Assembly: GCF_003427025.1 (NCBI RefSeq)
Contig: NZ_QVAI01000002.1
Coordinates: 248,001-312,000, forward strand
Direction: 5' to 3'
Source of the DNA: Jiangella endophytica
Lineage (GTDB): Bacteria > Actinomycetota > Actinomycetes > Jiangellales > Jiangellaceae
DNA length: 64,000 nt
The notes beneath the pieces are model-generated. The model searched no databases, had not been told where the DNA came from, and worked only from the letters and a program-made list of their open reading frames with translations. Below are positions 16,325-24,909 of this stretch, piece after piece. Every line of letters begins with the position of its first letter. Position 1 is the stretch's first letter. Both the position numbers and the translations under genes were made by a program.

Positions 16325-17170
16325 GTGATCGACCGTGCCGGGCTCGCCGACTTCCTCCGCCGACGGCGTGAGGTGCTGCGCCCCGCCGACGTCGGTCTGC
16401 CCGACGGCGTCCGGCGGCGCACGCCCGGCCTGCGGCGTGAGGAGGTGGCGCAACTGGCGGGCGTGTCCACCGACCACTACTCGCGGCTGGAGCAGGCCCG
16501 CGGCTCGGCGCCGTCCGCGGCCGTCGTCGCGGCACTCGCCCGGGCGCTGCGCTGCGATGCCGACCAGCGCGACCATCTCTTCCACCTGGCCGGGTTGTCC
16601 GCGCCGCCGCGCCGGGCCGGCCGCCACGTCCGTCCGGGCCTGATCACCCTCGCCGGCCGCCTCGTCGACGTCCCCGTCTGCATCTACAGCGACCTGGGCG
16701 AGGTGCTGTGGCGCAACGATCTCGTCGCGGCCCTCGTGGGTGAGCGCGACCTCCGGCCCGGCCGCGAGGGCAATGTCTACTGGCGCTGGTTCACCGTCCC
16801 CTCGACCCGCGAGCTGGCTCCCGAGGAGGACTGGCCACGGTTGTCCGCGGCGCACGTCAGCGACCTGCGCGCGACGTTCTCCCGCCGGGCCGGCGACCGC
16901 GACGTCACCGCACTGGTGCACGACCTGCTCGCGCGCAGCGTCGAGTTCCGCGAGCTCTGGGAGCGGCACGAGGTCGCCGTGCGCCGCTCGGACGTCAAGA
17001 GCTTCATCCACCCCGAGGTCGGGCTGATCCGCCTGCACTGCGAGGTGCTACTCACCCCCGAGGAGGACGTCAAGCTGCTGGCGTACTTCCCCGTCGAAGG
17101 CACCGACGCCGCCGAGAAGCTCGAGCTGCTGAGGGTGATCGGCACCCAGGACTTCCGGACCGCCGGCTGA
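16325..17170 (+). CDS. XRE-family regulator with MmyB-like ligand domain
   Basis: A 281-residue regulator. The N-terminal helix-turn-helix spans residues ~5-70 (RRRTPGLRREEVAQLAGVST, then YSRLEQARG), and an MmyB-type ligand-binding domain (PAS-like) follows from ~100 to the end (IYSDLGEVLWRNDL through SFIHPEVGLIRLHCEVLLTP). Members typically control a divergent oxidoreductase, which matches the aldo-keto reductase next door. Start choice is uncertain: GTG 16325 gives VIDRAGLADFLRRRRE, the usual opening; an in-frame TTG lies five codons upstream. Confidence 0.9.
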   Translation: MIDRAGLADFLRRRREVLRPADVGLPDGVRRRTPGLRREEVAQLAGVSTDHYSRLEQARGSAPSAAVVAALARALRCDADQRDHLFHLAGLSAPPRRAGRHVRPGLITLAGRLVDVPVCIYSDLGEVLWRNDLVAALVGERDLRPGREGNVYWRWFTVPSTRELAPEEDWPRLSAAHVSDLRATFSRRAGDRDVTALVHDLLARSVEFRELWERHEVAVRRSDVKSFIHPEVGLIRLHCEVLLTPEEDVKLLAYFPVEGTDAAEKLELLRVIGTQDFRTAG

Positions 17171-17243
17171 GAACCGGTCGCGGCATCAACCACGCCGTCC
17201 GCGCGATCAACCGCTGCCGGTCCCGCGCGCCGAGGCTGGACGG

Positions 17244-18422
17244 GTGGCCTCCTCCTCCCGCGCCCGGACGGCGACCGCGTCCGCCGACGCCGTCGACCGC
17301 CCGAACTGGACCCCCGTCGTGGCGCTCGCGGCCGGGATCGCGATACTCGTCGCGAGCGAGTTCCTGCCGGCCAGCGTGCTGCCCGCCCTCGCCGCCGACG
17401 TCGGCGTCAGCGAGGGGGTGGCCGGGCTGGCCGTCGCGGCGACAGCGATCGCCGGTGCGGTCACGGCGCCGAGCATCGCCGTCGTCCTGCCGCGCACCGA
17501 CCGGCGCACCGTCCTGGTCGGCCTGCTGATCGTCGGGGCGGTGGCCAATCTCGCGGTGGCCGTGGCGCCGAACTTCGCCGTCCTGCTGGCCGGCAGGTTG
17601 CTGCTGGGGGTGGCGATCGCCGGCTTCTGGTCGTTCGCCTTCGGCGCCGGCCTGCACGCGATGGGCGGCCGGGACCGCGCCGTGTCGTCGGCCATCGCGT
17701 TCGGCGTCAGCCTCGCCACCGTCGTCGGCGTGCCGGTCGGTGCCGTCGTCGGCGACTCGGTCGGCTGGCGGGCCGCGTTCGCCGGCGCCGCGGTGCTCGG
17801 TGTGCTCACGGCCGCCGGGATCGCGCGGGCGCTGCCGTCCGTCCCGGCGCATCCGACCGCGGGCATCCGCATGCTGCGCGAGGCGCTGCGACACCGCCGG
17901 CTGCTGGCCGGGATCGGCTGCGTCGTCCTGGTGGCGTTCGGCAACTTCGCGGCCTACCCGTACATCCGGGTCGCCACGGAAGAGTTGGACCCCGGCAGCG
18001 CGACCTGGCTGCTGCTGGCGTGGGGGGTCGGCGGCGTCGCCGGGACGGTCATCGCCGGGGCGGCCGCCGTCCGGCTGCGGCTGCTGACCGCCACGGCGCC
18101 TGTGCTGCTCGGCGTCAGCCTGCTGGTGGCGGGGACGGCGGACTCGCTACCGCTGCTGACGGTGGCGATCGTGCTGTGGGGCCTCGCGTTCAACATGGTT
18201 CCCGTGGCGACCCAGCTCTGGGTGACGCGGGTCGAACCCGAACGCGTCGAGTCCGCGATGTCGCTGCAGGTCACCGCCTTCCAGGTGGCTATCACGATCG
18301 GCTCCGCGGCAGGCGGCGCCCTCCTCGACGCCTACGGCGTCGGGCTCCCGTTCATCGTCGGCGCGGCCGCCGCCGTCGCCGCCGGGCTCGGCTTCGCGTC
18401 GCTGCGGATCCCGTCGCGCTGA
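17244..18422 (+). CDS. DHA1-type MFS exporter
   Basis: A 392-residue 12-TM major facilitator protein of the AraJ/PbuE-like exporter type. Features are the first helix VALAAGIAILVASEFLPASV, a motif-A-like loop PRTDRRTVLVG, and the TM5 segment GVSLATVVGVPVGAVVGDSV resembling motif C. Such proteins export sugars, purine analogues or drugs; the cargo cannot be told from sequence. The GTG at 17244 has only a weak purine-rich upstream sequence (GAGGCTGGACGG). The gene is convergent with an AraC regulator whose reading frame runs 276 bases into it. Confidence 0.88.
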   Translation: MASSSRARTATASADAVDRPNWTPVVALAAGIAILVASEFLPASVLPALAADVGVSEGVAGLAVAATAIAGAVTAPSIAVVLPRTDRRTVLVGLLIVGAVANLAVAVAPNFAVLLAGRLLLGVAIAGFWSFAFGAGLHAMGGRDRAVSSAIAFGVSLATVVGVPVGAVVGDSVGWRAAFAGAAVLGVLTAAGIARALPSVPAHPTAGIRMLREALRHRRLLAGIGCVVLVAFGNFAAYPYIRVATEELDPGSATWLLLAWGVGGVAGTVIAGAAAVRLRLLTATAPVLLGVSLLVAGTADSLPLLTVAIVLWGLAFNMVPVATQLWVTRVEPERVESAMSLQVTAFQVAITIGSAAGGALLDAYGVGLPFIVGAAAAVAAGLGFASLRIPSR

Positions 18423-19232
18423 GCGGTCGCGCCACTGCTGCGGTGCGACGCCGTGCCGGGACGAGAACGCGCGGCTGAACGCGGCGACCGACCCGTAGCC
18501 GACGGCGTACGCCACCTGCGTCACCGCCTGCCCCTCGACGCCCAGCCGCCGTCGCGCCTCCCACATCCGCACGTCGCGCACCATCTGCATGGGGCTGCGC
18601 CCGGTGACCCGGCGGAACCGCTCGGTCAGCGCGGAGCGGGACAGGTGCACGAGCCCCGCCATGCGGTCCAGCGTCCAGGCCTCACCCGGCCGCTCGACCA
18701 ACGCGGCGACGACGGAGGCGACCTGCTCGTCGCCCTGCGTGGTGTCGTCGGCTGGCGGCGTCTCCTCCAGCCAGGACGCCGTCATCGCGGCGCCGATCAG
18801 CCCCGCATAGCTCGCCACGAACAGCGACGGGTGGCAGCCGTCGTTGATCGGGCAGGTCATGACGAGGCCGGTGACCCCGCGGTGCCGGTCGCTGAACGCC
18901 GTCACCACCAGCGGGCTCGGCAACGGATGCGCCGGCACGACCAGCCGCAGGTCGGCGACGAGCACGAACGCCGGCTCCGTCGCCACCACCCGATACGCCG
19001 TTTTCGCATCGACGTACACGGCGTCGCCCGCCTCGATCCGCCGCCGCCCGGCCGCGGTCTCCACGGCGACGGCGCCCTCCCAGACCATCGCCCACACCGA
19101 CCCCGGGGCGTCTGCGAGCGGCTCGTCCTCGGCCATGCGAACGCGCCGCACCGACGACATCTCCCACTGGGCCGCCAACCCGGCCGAATCCGTGGCGGCG
19201 GCCGGCTCCGGGCTCGGCAGGACTGCGGTCAC
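18147..19232 (-). CDS. AraC-family regulator with an antisense-overlapping C-terminal tail
   Basis: A 361-residue regulator with an AraC-binding-type N-terminal domain (cupin-like strands, e.g. EGAVAVETAAGRRRIEAGDA) and the double helix-turn-helix near residues 170-270 (WTLDRMAGLVHLSRSALTER, then VAYAVGYGSVAAFSRAFSSR). After HGVAPQQWR, where such proteins normally end, the frame stays open for about 92 more codons antisense to the MFS gene. That tail is Arg/Glu/Gly-rich, low-complexity and unlike any domain. No stop lies near the expected end in any of the three minus frames, so a simple frameshift does not explain it. The start is uncertain: GTG 19232, or ATG 19160 or 19136. Confidence 0.75.
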   Translation of the reverse strand: MTAVLPSPEPAAATDSAGLAAQWEMSSVRRVRMAEDEPLADAPGSVWAMVWEGAVAVETAAGRRRIEAGDAVYVDAKTAYRVVATEPAFVLVADLRLVVPAHPLPSPLVVTAFSDRHRGVTGLVMTCPINDGCHPSLFVASYAGLIGAAMTASWLEETPPADDTTQGDEQVASVVAALVERPGEAWTLDRMAGLVHLSRSALTERFRRVTGRSPMQMVRDVRMWEARRRLGVEGQAVTQVAYAVGYGSVAAFSRAFSSRHGVAPQQWRDRSARRDPQRREAEPGGDGGGRADDEREPDAVGVEEGAACRGADRDSHLEGGDLQRHRGLDAFGFDPRHPELGRHGNHVEREAPQHDRHRQQR

Positions 19233-19275
19233 AGACAAGCCAGCCGCGACGCGCCGTCCGGTTATTCCCGGTGCC

Positions 19276-21918
19276 TCACTGAGCCATGTCGACGAAGCGG
19301 CTGTAGTGGCCCTGGAAGGCGACCGTGATGGTGGCCGTCGGGCCGTTACGGTGCTTGGCCACGATGAAGTCGGCCTCGCCCGCGCGAGGTGACTCCTTCT
19401 CGTAAGCGTCCTCGCGGTGCAGCAGGATGACCATGTCGGCGTCCTGCTCGATGCTGTTGTGGGTGGCGACACCGTCGGCGATGAAGTTGTGGGTGCCCAT
19501 GACCGTCGCGTCGTAGACGTCCTGTTCGCCGAGGGACTCGATGGCGACGACCTCGTCCCAGAGGAGGTCGTTGGTGGCGTACATCTCCAGCTCCGCGCTG
19601 CCGAGTACCGACGCCACGCGGCTCAGGCGGTCGCGGCTCGGCGCACGCTGCCACCTGGCGCTGCCACCGAACTGGGTGTTCGTGGCGGCCGCGAGCTGAC
19701 GGTGGGTCGTGCCCTGCTCGGCGAGGATGGAGCGGACGTCCTGCCAGACACCGCGGGGGACGGTGTCGACGTCGGCGTTGGAGGTGCCGGGCTCGAGGAC
19801 GGCGAGCAGGCGCGCGCATCCCGCGGACCTGGCCCCGTGGCAGCCGATCTCGCGCAGGAACCGCAACTGCTCGTCGCGGCCGGAGACGTCGAGGGTGTAC
19901 TGGGGCCGGTAGCCCGCCTTCGGCGTCGCGACCCGCAGCCGGGTGGAGATGCCGTAGCGCAGCAGAAGCCGGGAGACACCGTCGAGGAGGCGCCGGCTGG
20001 TGGAGGCGTAGTAGAGCCGCCCGGACCGGCCGTTGCGGTTCACCGTCACCGAGCCGTCGGTGGCCCACAGGTGCCGCAGGAACGTCGTGATCTGCGCCTT
20101 GGGCAGGCTGAACACGGCGTCGGGGACGAACGTCTCGTGCGACCGCAGGCCGAGCAGCCCGAGCCCGTCGAGCCAGGCGGCGATCGGGTTCCGGCGCCCG
20201 TGCGTCAGCCGGTAGGGCGCCGGCAGCCGCAGCGTCGTCACGCGCGCGGCAGCGTGGTCGTCGCGAATGGCGGTGATGCCGAAGTGCCGCGCGGCCTCGG
20301 TGACCGCCGCCAGGTTCTCCTCGTCAACGGACGCGTACCGGATCGGCTCACGACGGACGAAGGAGCCGTCGCCGATGAGATGCGCGAGCATCACCACCTC
20401 GGCGTCGGCCCACTGCCGCGTGAGCAGGGGCGCCGGCACGTGGCGAGGGACGGCGAGACGGCTTCCGACGGAGACCTCGCCCAGCGGCCGCCAGCCCTCG
20501 TAGGTGAGGAACGGGTGGTTCGCCGTGGCATCGATCTGCTTGCCCGAGGCCAGCCGGAGCCGGAAGGTCTCCTTACGGCCACTCGGGAAGGCGTGCGTCA
20601 TGGTGCGCGGGACATAGCGCAGGCTGTCGTCAAGGCTCCAGACCGGGATGTCGCGCGCGCTCGACGCCATCAGCTCGCCGATGGTGATCTCGGCACCGGT
20701 GTCGGCCCGCAGGATGCGGGTCGAGGCAGGGAGGCAGCCGGACTCGCGCAGGTCGGAGAGCATGGGCTTCTTGTCCTGGCGCTGCTCGGGGCCGCGGTTC
20801 AGCTGGCTCATGGCGATGACCGGGACCTCGAGCTCCTTGGCCAGCAGCTTGAGCGCCCGGGAGAACTCGGCGACCTCCTGCTGGCGGCTCTCGACGCGCT
20901 TGCCGCTGCTCATCAGCTGCAGGTAGTCGATGATGACGAGCCGGAGGTCGTTGCGCTGCTTGAGGCGCCGGCACTTGGCCCGGATCTCCATCATGGTCAT
21001 GTTCGGCGAGTCGTCGATGTAGAGCGGGGCGCTGGAGACCTCGCCGGTGCTGCGGGCGATGCGGTTCCAGTCGTCGTCGGTCATCTGACCGGAGCGCATG
21101 TGGTGCAGGGGGACCTTGGCCTCGGCGGAGAGCAGCCGCATGGTGATCTCGTTGCGGCCCATCTCGAGCGAGTAGACGACCGACGTCAGCCCATGCTTGA
21201 TGGATGCCGCCCGAGCGAGATCCAGTCCGAGGGTGCTCTTGCCGACGGCCGGTCGGGCGGCGAGGATGACGAGCTGGCCGGGGTGCAGGCCGTTGGTCAG
21301 AGCGTCGAGATCGGTGAAGCCGGTAGGGACGCCGACCATCTGGCCGCCACGGGAGCCGATGGCCTCGATCTCGTCGAGCGTGCCCTCCATGATCTCCGAG
21401 AGCGGGTGGTAGTCCTCGGATGCCCGCTTCTCGGTGATGGCGTAGATCTCGGCCTGCGCGCGATCGACGATCACGTCGGCGTCGCCGTCGTCGCTGTAGC
21501 CCATCTGGGTGATGCGGGTGCCGGCCTCGACGAGGCGCCGCAGGATGGCCCGCTCGCGGACGATCTCGGCGTAGAACCCGGCGTTGGCCGCCGACGGCAC
21601 GGAGGAGACCAGGGTGTGCAGGTACGGCGCGCCGCCCACCCGGCCCAGCTCGCCGCGCTTCTGCAATTGGGCGGCGACGGTGACGGCGTCGGCGGGCTCG
21701 CCGCGGCCGTAGAGGTCGATGACCGCCTCGTAGACCGCCTCGTGCGCCGGGCGGTAGAAGTCGTTGCCGCGGATGATCTCGACGACGTCGGCGATGGCGT
21801 CCTTGGACAGCAGCATGCCACCGAGGACCGACTGCTCGGCGGCGACGTCCTGCGGTGGCGTACGCCCGTAGTCGACGGGGGCTTCCTCCCGCCGATCCGG
21901 CAGCTCCGCGACGCTCAC
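19276..21918 (-). CDS. dnaB: Replicative DNA helicase DnaB containing an intein
   Basis: An 880-residue precursor. The exteins total about 453 residues, normal for DnaB. The N-terminal primase-interacting domain begins PPQDVAAEQSVLGGMLLS. The RecA-like helicase has Walker A AARPAVGKST, Walker B LVIIDYLQLMSS and the conserved GEADFIVAKHRNGPT near the end. The intein interrupts DLRESG/SIEQDAD, a known DnaB insertion site, at residues 395-821. GTG 21918 follows AAGGGG by five bases; a GTG two codons upstream is possible. In Streptomyces (from memory) dnaB follows rpsF-ssb-rpsR-rplI and a MATE gene; here 14 kb separates it from rplI. DnaA-box-like sites lie just upstream. Confidence 0.96.
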   Translation of the reverse strand: MSVAELPDRREEAPVDYGRTPPQDVAAEQSVLGGMLLSKDAIADVVEIIRGNDFYRPAHEAVYEAVIDLYGRGEPADAVTVAAQLQKRGELGRVGGAPYLHTLVSSVPSAANAGFYAEIVRERAILRRLVEAGTRITQMGYSDDGDADVIVDRAQAEIYAITEKRASEDYHPLSEIMEGTLDEIEAIGSRGGQMVGVPTGFTDLDALTNGLHPGQLVILAARPAVGKSTLGLDLARAASIKHGLTSVVYSLEMGRNEITMRLLSAEAKVPLHHMRSGQMTDDDWNRIARSTGEVSSAPLYIDDSPNMTMMEIRAKCRRLKQRNDLRLVIIDYLQLMSSGKRVESRQQEVAEFSRALKLLAKELEVPVIAMSQLNRGPEQRQDKKPMLSDLRESGCLPASTRILRADTGAEITIGELMASSARDIPVWSLDDSLRYVPRTMTHAFPSGRKETFRLRLASGKQIDATANHPFLTYEGWRPLGEVSVGSRLAVPRHVPAPLLTRQWADAEVVMLAHLIGDGSFVRREPIRYASVDEENLAAVTEAARHFGITAIRDDHAAARVTTLRLPAPYRLTHGRRNPIAAWLDGLGLLGLRSHETFVPDAVFSLPKAQITTFLRHLWATDGSVTVNRNGRSGRLYYASTSRRLLDGVSRLLLRYGISTRLRVATPKAGYRPQYTLDVSGRDEQLRFLREIGCHGARSAGCARLLAVLEPGTSNADVDTVPRGVWQDVRSILAEQGTTHRQLAAATNTQFGGSARWQRAPSRDRLSRVASVLGSAELEMYATNDLLWDEVVAIESLGEQDVYDATVMGTHNFIADGVATHNSIEQDADMVILLHREDAYEKESPRAGEADFIVAKHRNGPTATITVAFQGHYSRFVDMAQ
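19456..20736 (-). mobile_element. DnaB intein with LAGLIDADG homing endonuclease
   Basis: 427 residues run from Cys1 (CLPASTRILRADTG, block A) to the C-terminal Asn (NFIADGVATHN, blocks F-G), followed by Ser+1 of the C-extein. Block B is ATANHPFL with the T-x-x-H-like motif. Between them are two dodecapeptide motifs, MLAHLIGDGSFV and FLRHLWATDGSV, each keeping the catalytic acidic residue. A DOD-type homing endonuclease is therefore present and could be active. Splicing residues Cys1, block-B His, penultimate His, Asn and Ser+1 are all intact, as needed for a functional DnaB. Confidence 0.95.
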
Positions 21919-22050
21919 GCACACCCCTTCGGCACCGGACGGTGCATACATCTGTTCTAACAGGCGCCACCGACAATTCGGCGCTGGACAGGCACGCCGC
22001 GACTGCCGTGTCGCGAACCTATGACCCGCCTCGGCGCGTCGCCAAGTCCG

Positions 22051-22215
22051 TGATCCACAGGTGCTGTGGACCGGCTGTGGAGACGCCTCGTAAACGATCA
22101 TCCCCAACTGTGGACAACCCTGGGGACAGTGGACCCGCATGGTGTTCACCACTCGGGCGAAACCGCAGCTCACGCGCGAGATTCGTCGTCCACCGGGTGT
22201 GGACGGAGATCCACA
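22051..22215. promoter_or_regulatory. Cluster of DnaA-box-like sites upstream of dnaB
   Basis: This lies in the 366-base gap between dnaB and the MATE gene. TGTGGACAA (22109-22117) is an exact DnaA box (TTGTCCACA on the other strand). Near matches are TGATCCACA (22051-22059), TGTGGACCG (22065-22073), TGTGGACGG (22198-22206) and AGATCCACA (22207-22215). There is no AT-rich unwinding region and no dnaA or dnaN, so this is not oriC. DnaA titration or control of dnaB transcription is plausible. Confidence 0.5.
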
Positions 22216-22284
22216 GGGCAACATCTCAGATGGCGAGACGCCAGTCACACGTTGACAGGCGTCACCCCTACCGTCGGTGCTGCC

Positions 22285-23622
22285 ATGATTCGACATCCGT
22301 TCCGCCGGCACCAGGCCGACGGCGAGATCCTGCGCCTCGCGCTGCCCGCCCTGGGCGCGTTGGTCGCCGAGCCGCTGTTCCTGCTCACCGACGCCGCCAT
22401 CATCGGCCACCTCGGCACTCCCGAGCTGGCCGGCCTGGGCATCGCGTCGGCGGTGCTCGGGACGCTGGTGAACGTCTCGATCTTCCTCGCCTACGGGACG
22501 ACGGCGGCGGTCGCCCGGCGGCTGGGCGCGGGCGACCATCCGGGTGCGCTGCGCTCCGGCATCGACGGCTGCTGGCTGGCCGTCCTGATCGGCGTCGCGA
22601 CGCTGGCAGCCGGCTGGCCGCTGACGCCGTGGGTGGTGTCGCTGTTCGGCCCGGGCGACGACGTGGCCGAGCACGCCGAGACGTACCTGCGCATCAGCCT
22701 CCTCGGCATCCCCTCGATGCTGCTCGTCCTCGCCGCGACCGGCGTGCTGCGCGGGCTGCAGGACACCAGGACGCCGCTCTACGTCGCGGTGAGCGGCGCG
22801 GTCGCGAACGTCGTGCTCAACGTCGTGCTGGTGTACGGGCTCGACCTCGGCATCGGCGGGTCGGCGCTGGGCACCGTCCTCGCCCAGGCCGGCATGGCCA
22901 CGGTGTTCGTCCGGGTCGTGGTGCGCGGCGCCCGGCGTGCGGGCGTCAGCATCCGGCCGGACGTCCGCGGCGTCGCCCAGGCGTTCGGGGCCGGTGTGCC
23001 GCTGATCGTGCGGACGGCCGCCATGCGGGTCGCGCTCATCGTCATCACGGTGGTGGCGGCCGGACTGGGGACGGCCGAGCTGGCCGCGCACCAGGTGGCG
23101 TTCACGACGTGGACACTGCTCGCGCTGATCCTCGACGCGGTCGCGATCGCCGCTCAGGCGCTGGTCGGCCGCGCGCTCGGCGCCGGCGACGTGGACGGCG
23201 CGCGGTCGATCACCCGGCGCATGGTCCAGTGGGGCGTGCTGTCCGGCGTCGTGCTCGCGGTGCTGCTGCTGGTGATCGGCAACGGCTACGCGCGGCTGTT
23301 CACGCCGGACGCCGAGGTGCGGACGCTGCTGTTCGCCGCGCTGGTCGTGGCCGCCGCGATGCAGCCGATCGCCGGCTGGGTGTTCGTGCTCGACGGCGTG
23401 CTGATCGGCGCCGGCGACGGGCGCTACCTGGCCTGGGCTTCGGTGGTCTCGGTGGCGGCGTTCCTGCCGGCCGCCTGGGCGGTCGCCGTCGCGGACGTGT
23501 CCGGACGGGCCGGCCTCATGTGGCTCTGGGCCACGATCGGCGTCTGGATGCTGGTGCGGCTGGTTACGCTGGCGCTACGCGAGCGCGGCGACACGTGGAT
23601 GGTGACCGGCGCCGTCCGCTGA
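22285..23622 (+). CDS. MATE-family efflux protein (DinF-like)
   Basis: A 445-residue, 12-TM protein of the multidrug and toxin extrusion family, exchanging cations for drugs. Two six-helix halves are visible: LALPALGALVAEPLFLLTDA in TM1 and the second-half counterpart GVPLIVRTAAMRVALIVITV. GVLRGLQDTRTPLYVA is a typical MATE loop. ATG 22285 is preferred because it matches the usual N-terminus; the upstream extension crosses the DnaA-box region. A MATE gene between rplI and dnaB is what I recall for Streptomyces, so this is probably part of the ancestral core. Here it is divergent from dnaB. Confidence 0.9.
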   Translation: MIRHPFRRHQADGEILRLALPALGALVAEPLFLLTDAAIIGHLGTPELAGLGIASAVLGTLVNVSIFLAYGTTAAVARRLGAGDHPGALRSGIDGCWLAVLIGVATLAAGWPLTPWVVSLFGPGDDVAEHAETYLRISLLGIPSMLLVLAATGVLRGLQDTRTPLYVAVSGAVANVVLNVVLVYGLDLGIGGSALGTVLAQAGMATVFVRVVVRGARRAGVSIRPDVRGVAQAFGAGVPLIVRTAAMRVALIVITVVAAGLGTAELAAHQVAFTTWTLLALILDAVAIAAQALVGRALGAGDVDGARSITRRMVQWGVLSGVVLAVLLLVIGNGYARLFTPDAEVRTLLFAALVVAAAMQPIAGWVFVLDGVLIGAGDGRYLAWASVVSVAAFLPAAWAVAVADVSGRAGLMWLWATIGVWMLVRLVTLALRERGDTWMVTGAVR

Positions 23623-23803
23623 ACCGCCCGCTCCACCAGGCCTCTGCACGCTTCACCAGGCATGCATGGGTGGTAGAGCGTGAGGACCCCTACTTCACGT
23701 GATCATTTCCGGTTCGCCTGCTGCTGGTGCGACCGTTGGCGATACCGTCGCGGCACCGAACCGCTCGCACGAGCGACAGAGGAGCACCCCTGTCCGGCGG
23801 GGG

Positions 23804-24781
23804 TCAGGCCCAGCCGTGCTTCGCCGCCTGGAAGCCCAGCTGCAGCCGGGTGTCGGCGCCGGCCGCGTCCATCAGCACCCGCACCCGCCGCTGCACCGTC
23901 CGCAGCGACAGGTTCAGCATGTTCGCGATGGCCTGGTCGGTCAGCCCGGCCAGCAGCAGCCCGAAGATCCGGCTGTCCAGCGTGGTCAGCCCGGACGGCC
24001 GCCCCTCGGCCAGCGCCCCGCCGGCGCCGAGGACCAGCGGCACCGCCTCGTCCCAGACCTTGTCGAACAGCGCCATCAGCGCGTCCAGCAACCCGCTCTG
24101 GTGCACGAGCAGGGCGCCGACCGCCCGCGACCGGCCGGACACCAGCGGCACCAGCGCGATCTGCCGGTCGACCACGAGCAACCGGATCGGCACCTCGGAC
24201 GCGACCCGCACCTCCTCTCCGTCGGCAAGCGCGAGCTCGGCGGCGGACGCGAAGCCGGGCCGGTCGAACGCCGCCCGTTCGAGGACGACCCGGAACCGGA
24301 CGCCGCGCTGGACGGCGGCCTCCTCGGCGGTGTTCTCCTCGCCGGAGATCGCGACGACGTCGGCCTTCGTCAGCCCGAGCACCTCGGACCGGGCGGAGGC
24401 CTGCAGCTGCATGAACCGCTGCGCGACGGCCTGTGAGCCGTAGACGACGTCGACCACGTCGCCGACGCTGCGGTCGGACTCGGTGCGCCGGTACGCCTCG
24501 GTGAGTGCGGCGATCTCGACCTCGGCGCGGCGCAGTTCCTCCTGCCGGTCGACGACGAGGGCGGCGAGCGCGACGGACGGCGGCGAGGCGACGTAGTGCT
24601 CAGGGCTGGCGCTGGACCGGGCGGCGAGGCCGCGGCGCTCCAGTGACGCCAGCGCGGTCGCCGCCTCGCCGGGGCGCAGGCCCAGCCGCGCGGCCAGCGC
24701 GGCGACGTCGGCGGACGGCACCTCGACCAGCGCGCGATAGGCGGACTCCTCCACCTCACCCAGCCCGAGCACATCGAACAC
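23804..24781 (-). CDS. TrmB-like/LuxR-type two-domain transcriptional regulator
   Basis: A 325-residue regulator. An N-terminal winged-helix segment (residues ~5-60, VEESAYRALVEVPSADVAAL) resembles TrmB-type regulators. A middle effector domain follows, and a C-terminal LuxR-type helix-turn-helix (LTTLDSRIFGLLLAGLTDQA, then MLNLSLRTVQRRVRVLMDAA). GTG at 24781 is set by GGGGAGG four bases upstream; an in-frame ATG 15 codons further up is less likely. It is divergent from the subtilase gene (128 bases apart). In Streptomyces-type genomes regulators of this layout often sit beside secreted protease genes, so it is the likely activator. Confidence 0.85.
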   Translation of the reverse strand: MFDVLGLGEVEESAYRALVEVPSADVAALAARLGLRPGEAATALASLERRGLAARSSASPEHYVASPPSVALAALVVDRQEELRRAEVEIAALTEAYRRTESDRSVGDVVDVVYGSQAVAQRFMQLQASARSEVLGLTKADVVAISGEENTAEEAAVQRGVRFRVVLERAAFDRPGFASAAELALADGEEVRVASEVPIRLLVVDRQIALVPLVSGRSRAVGALLVHQSGLLDALMALFDKVWDEAVPLVLGAGGALAEGRPSGLTTLDSRIFGLLLAGLTDQAIANMLNLSLRTVQRRVRVLMDAAGADTRLQLGFQAAKHGWA

Positions 24782-24909
24782 GATGCCTCCCCTGCCCGCG
24801 TGTCGTCGCTGGCGGATACCGGTCATGACGCATTCGCGCCAGCATGCATTGTCCCGAATCGTGGCAGATTTACGAATGGTCTGTCTCCTCAGGAAAGCGG
24901 GGCCGAACC

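Noticed and set aside
21919-22284. Could the DnaA-box cluster be oriC?
   Set aside because: No dnaA or dnaN gene, no AT-rich unwinding zone and few boxes; conserved gene order places oriC beyond murJ.
23623-23803. Small gene between MATE and the TrmB/LuxR regulator
   Set aside because: Short open frames there are Arg/Pro-rich shadows with no ribosome binding site; only imperfect repeats and small hairpins are seen.
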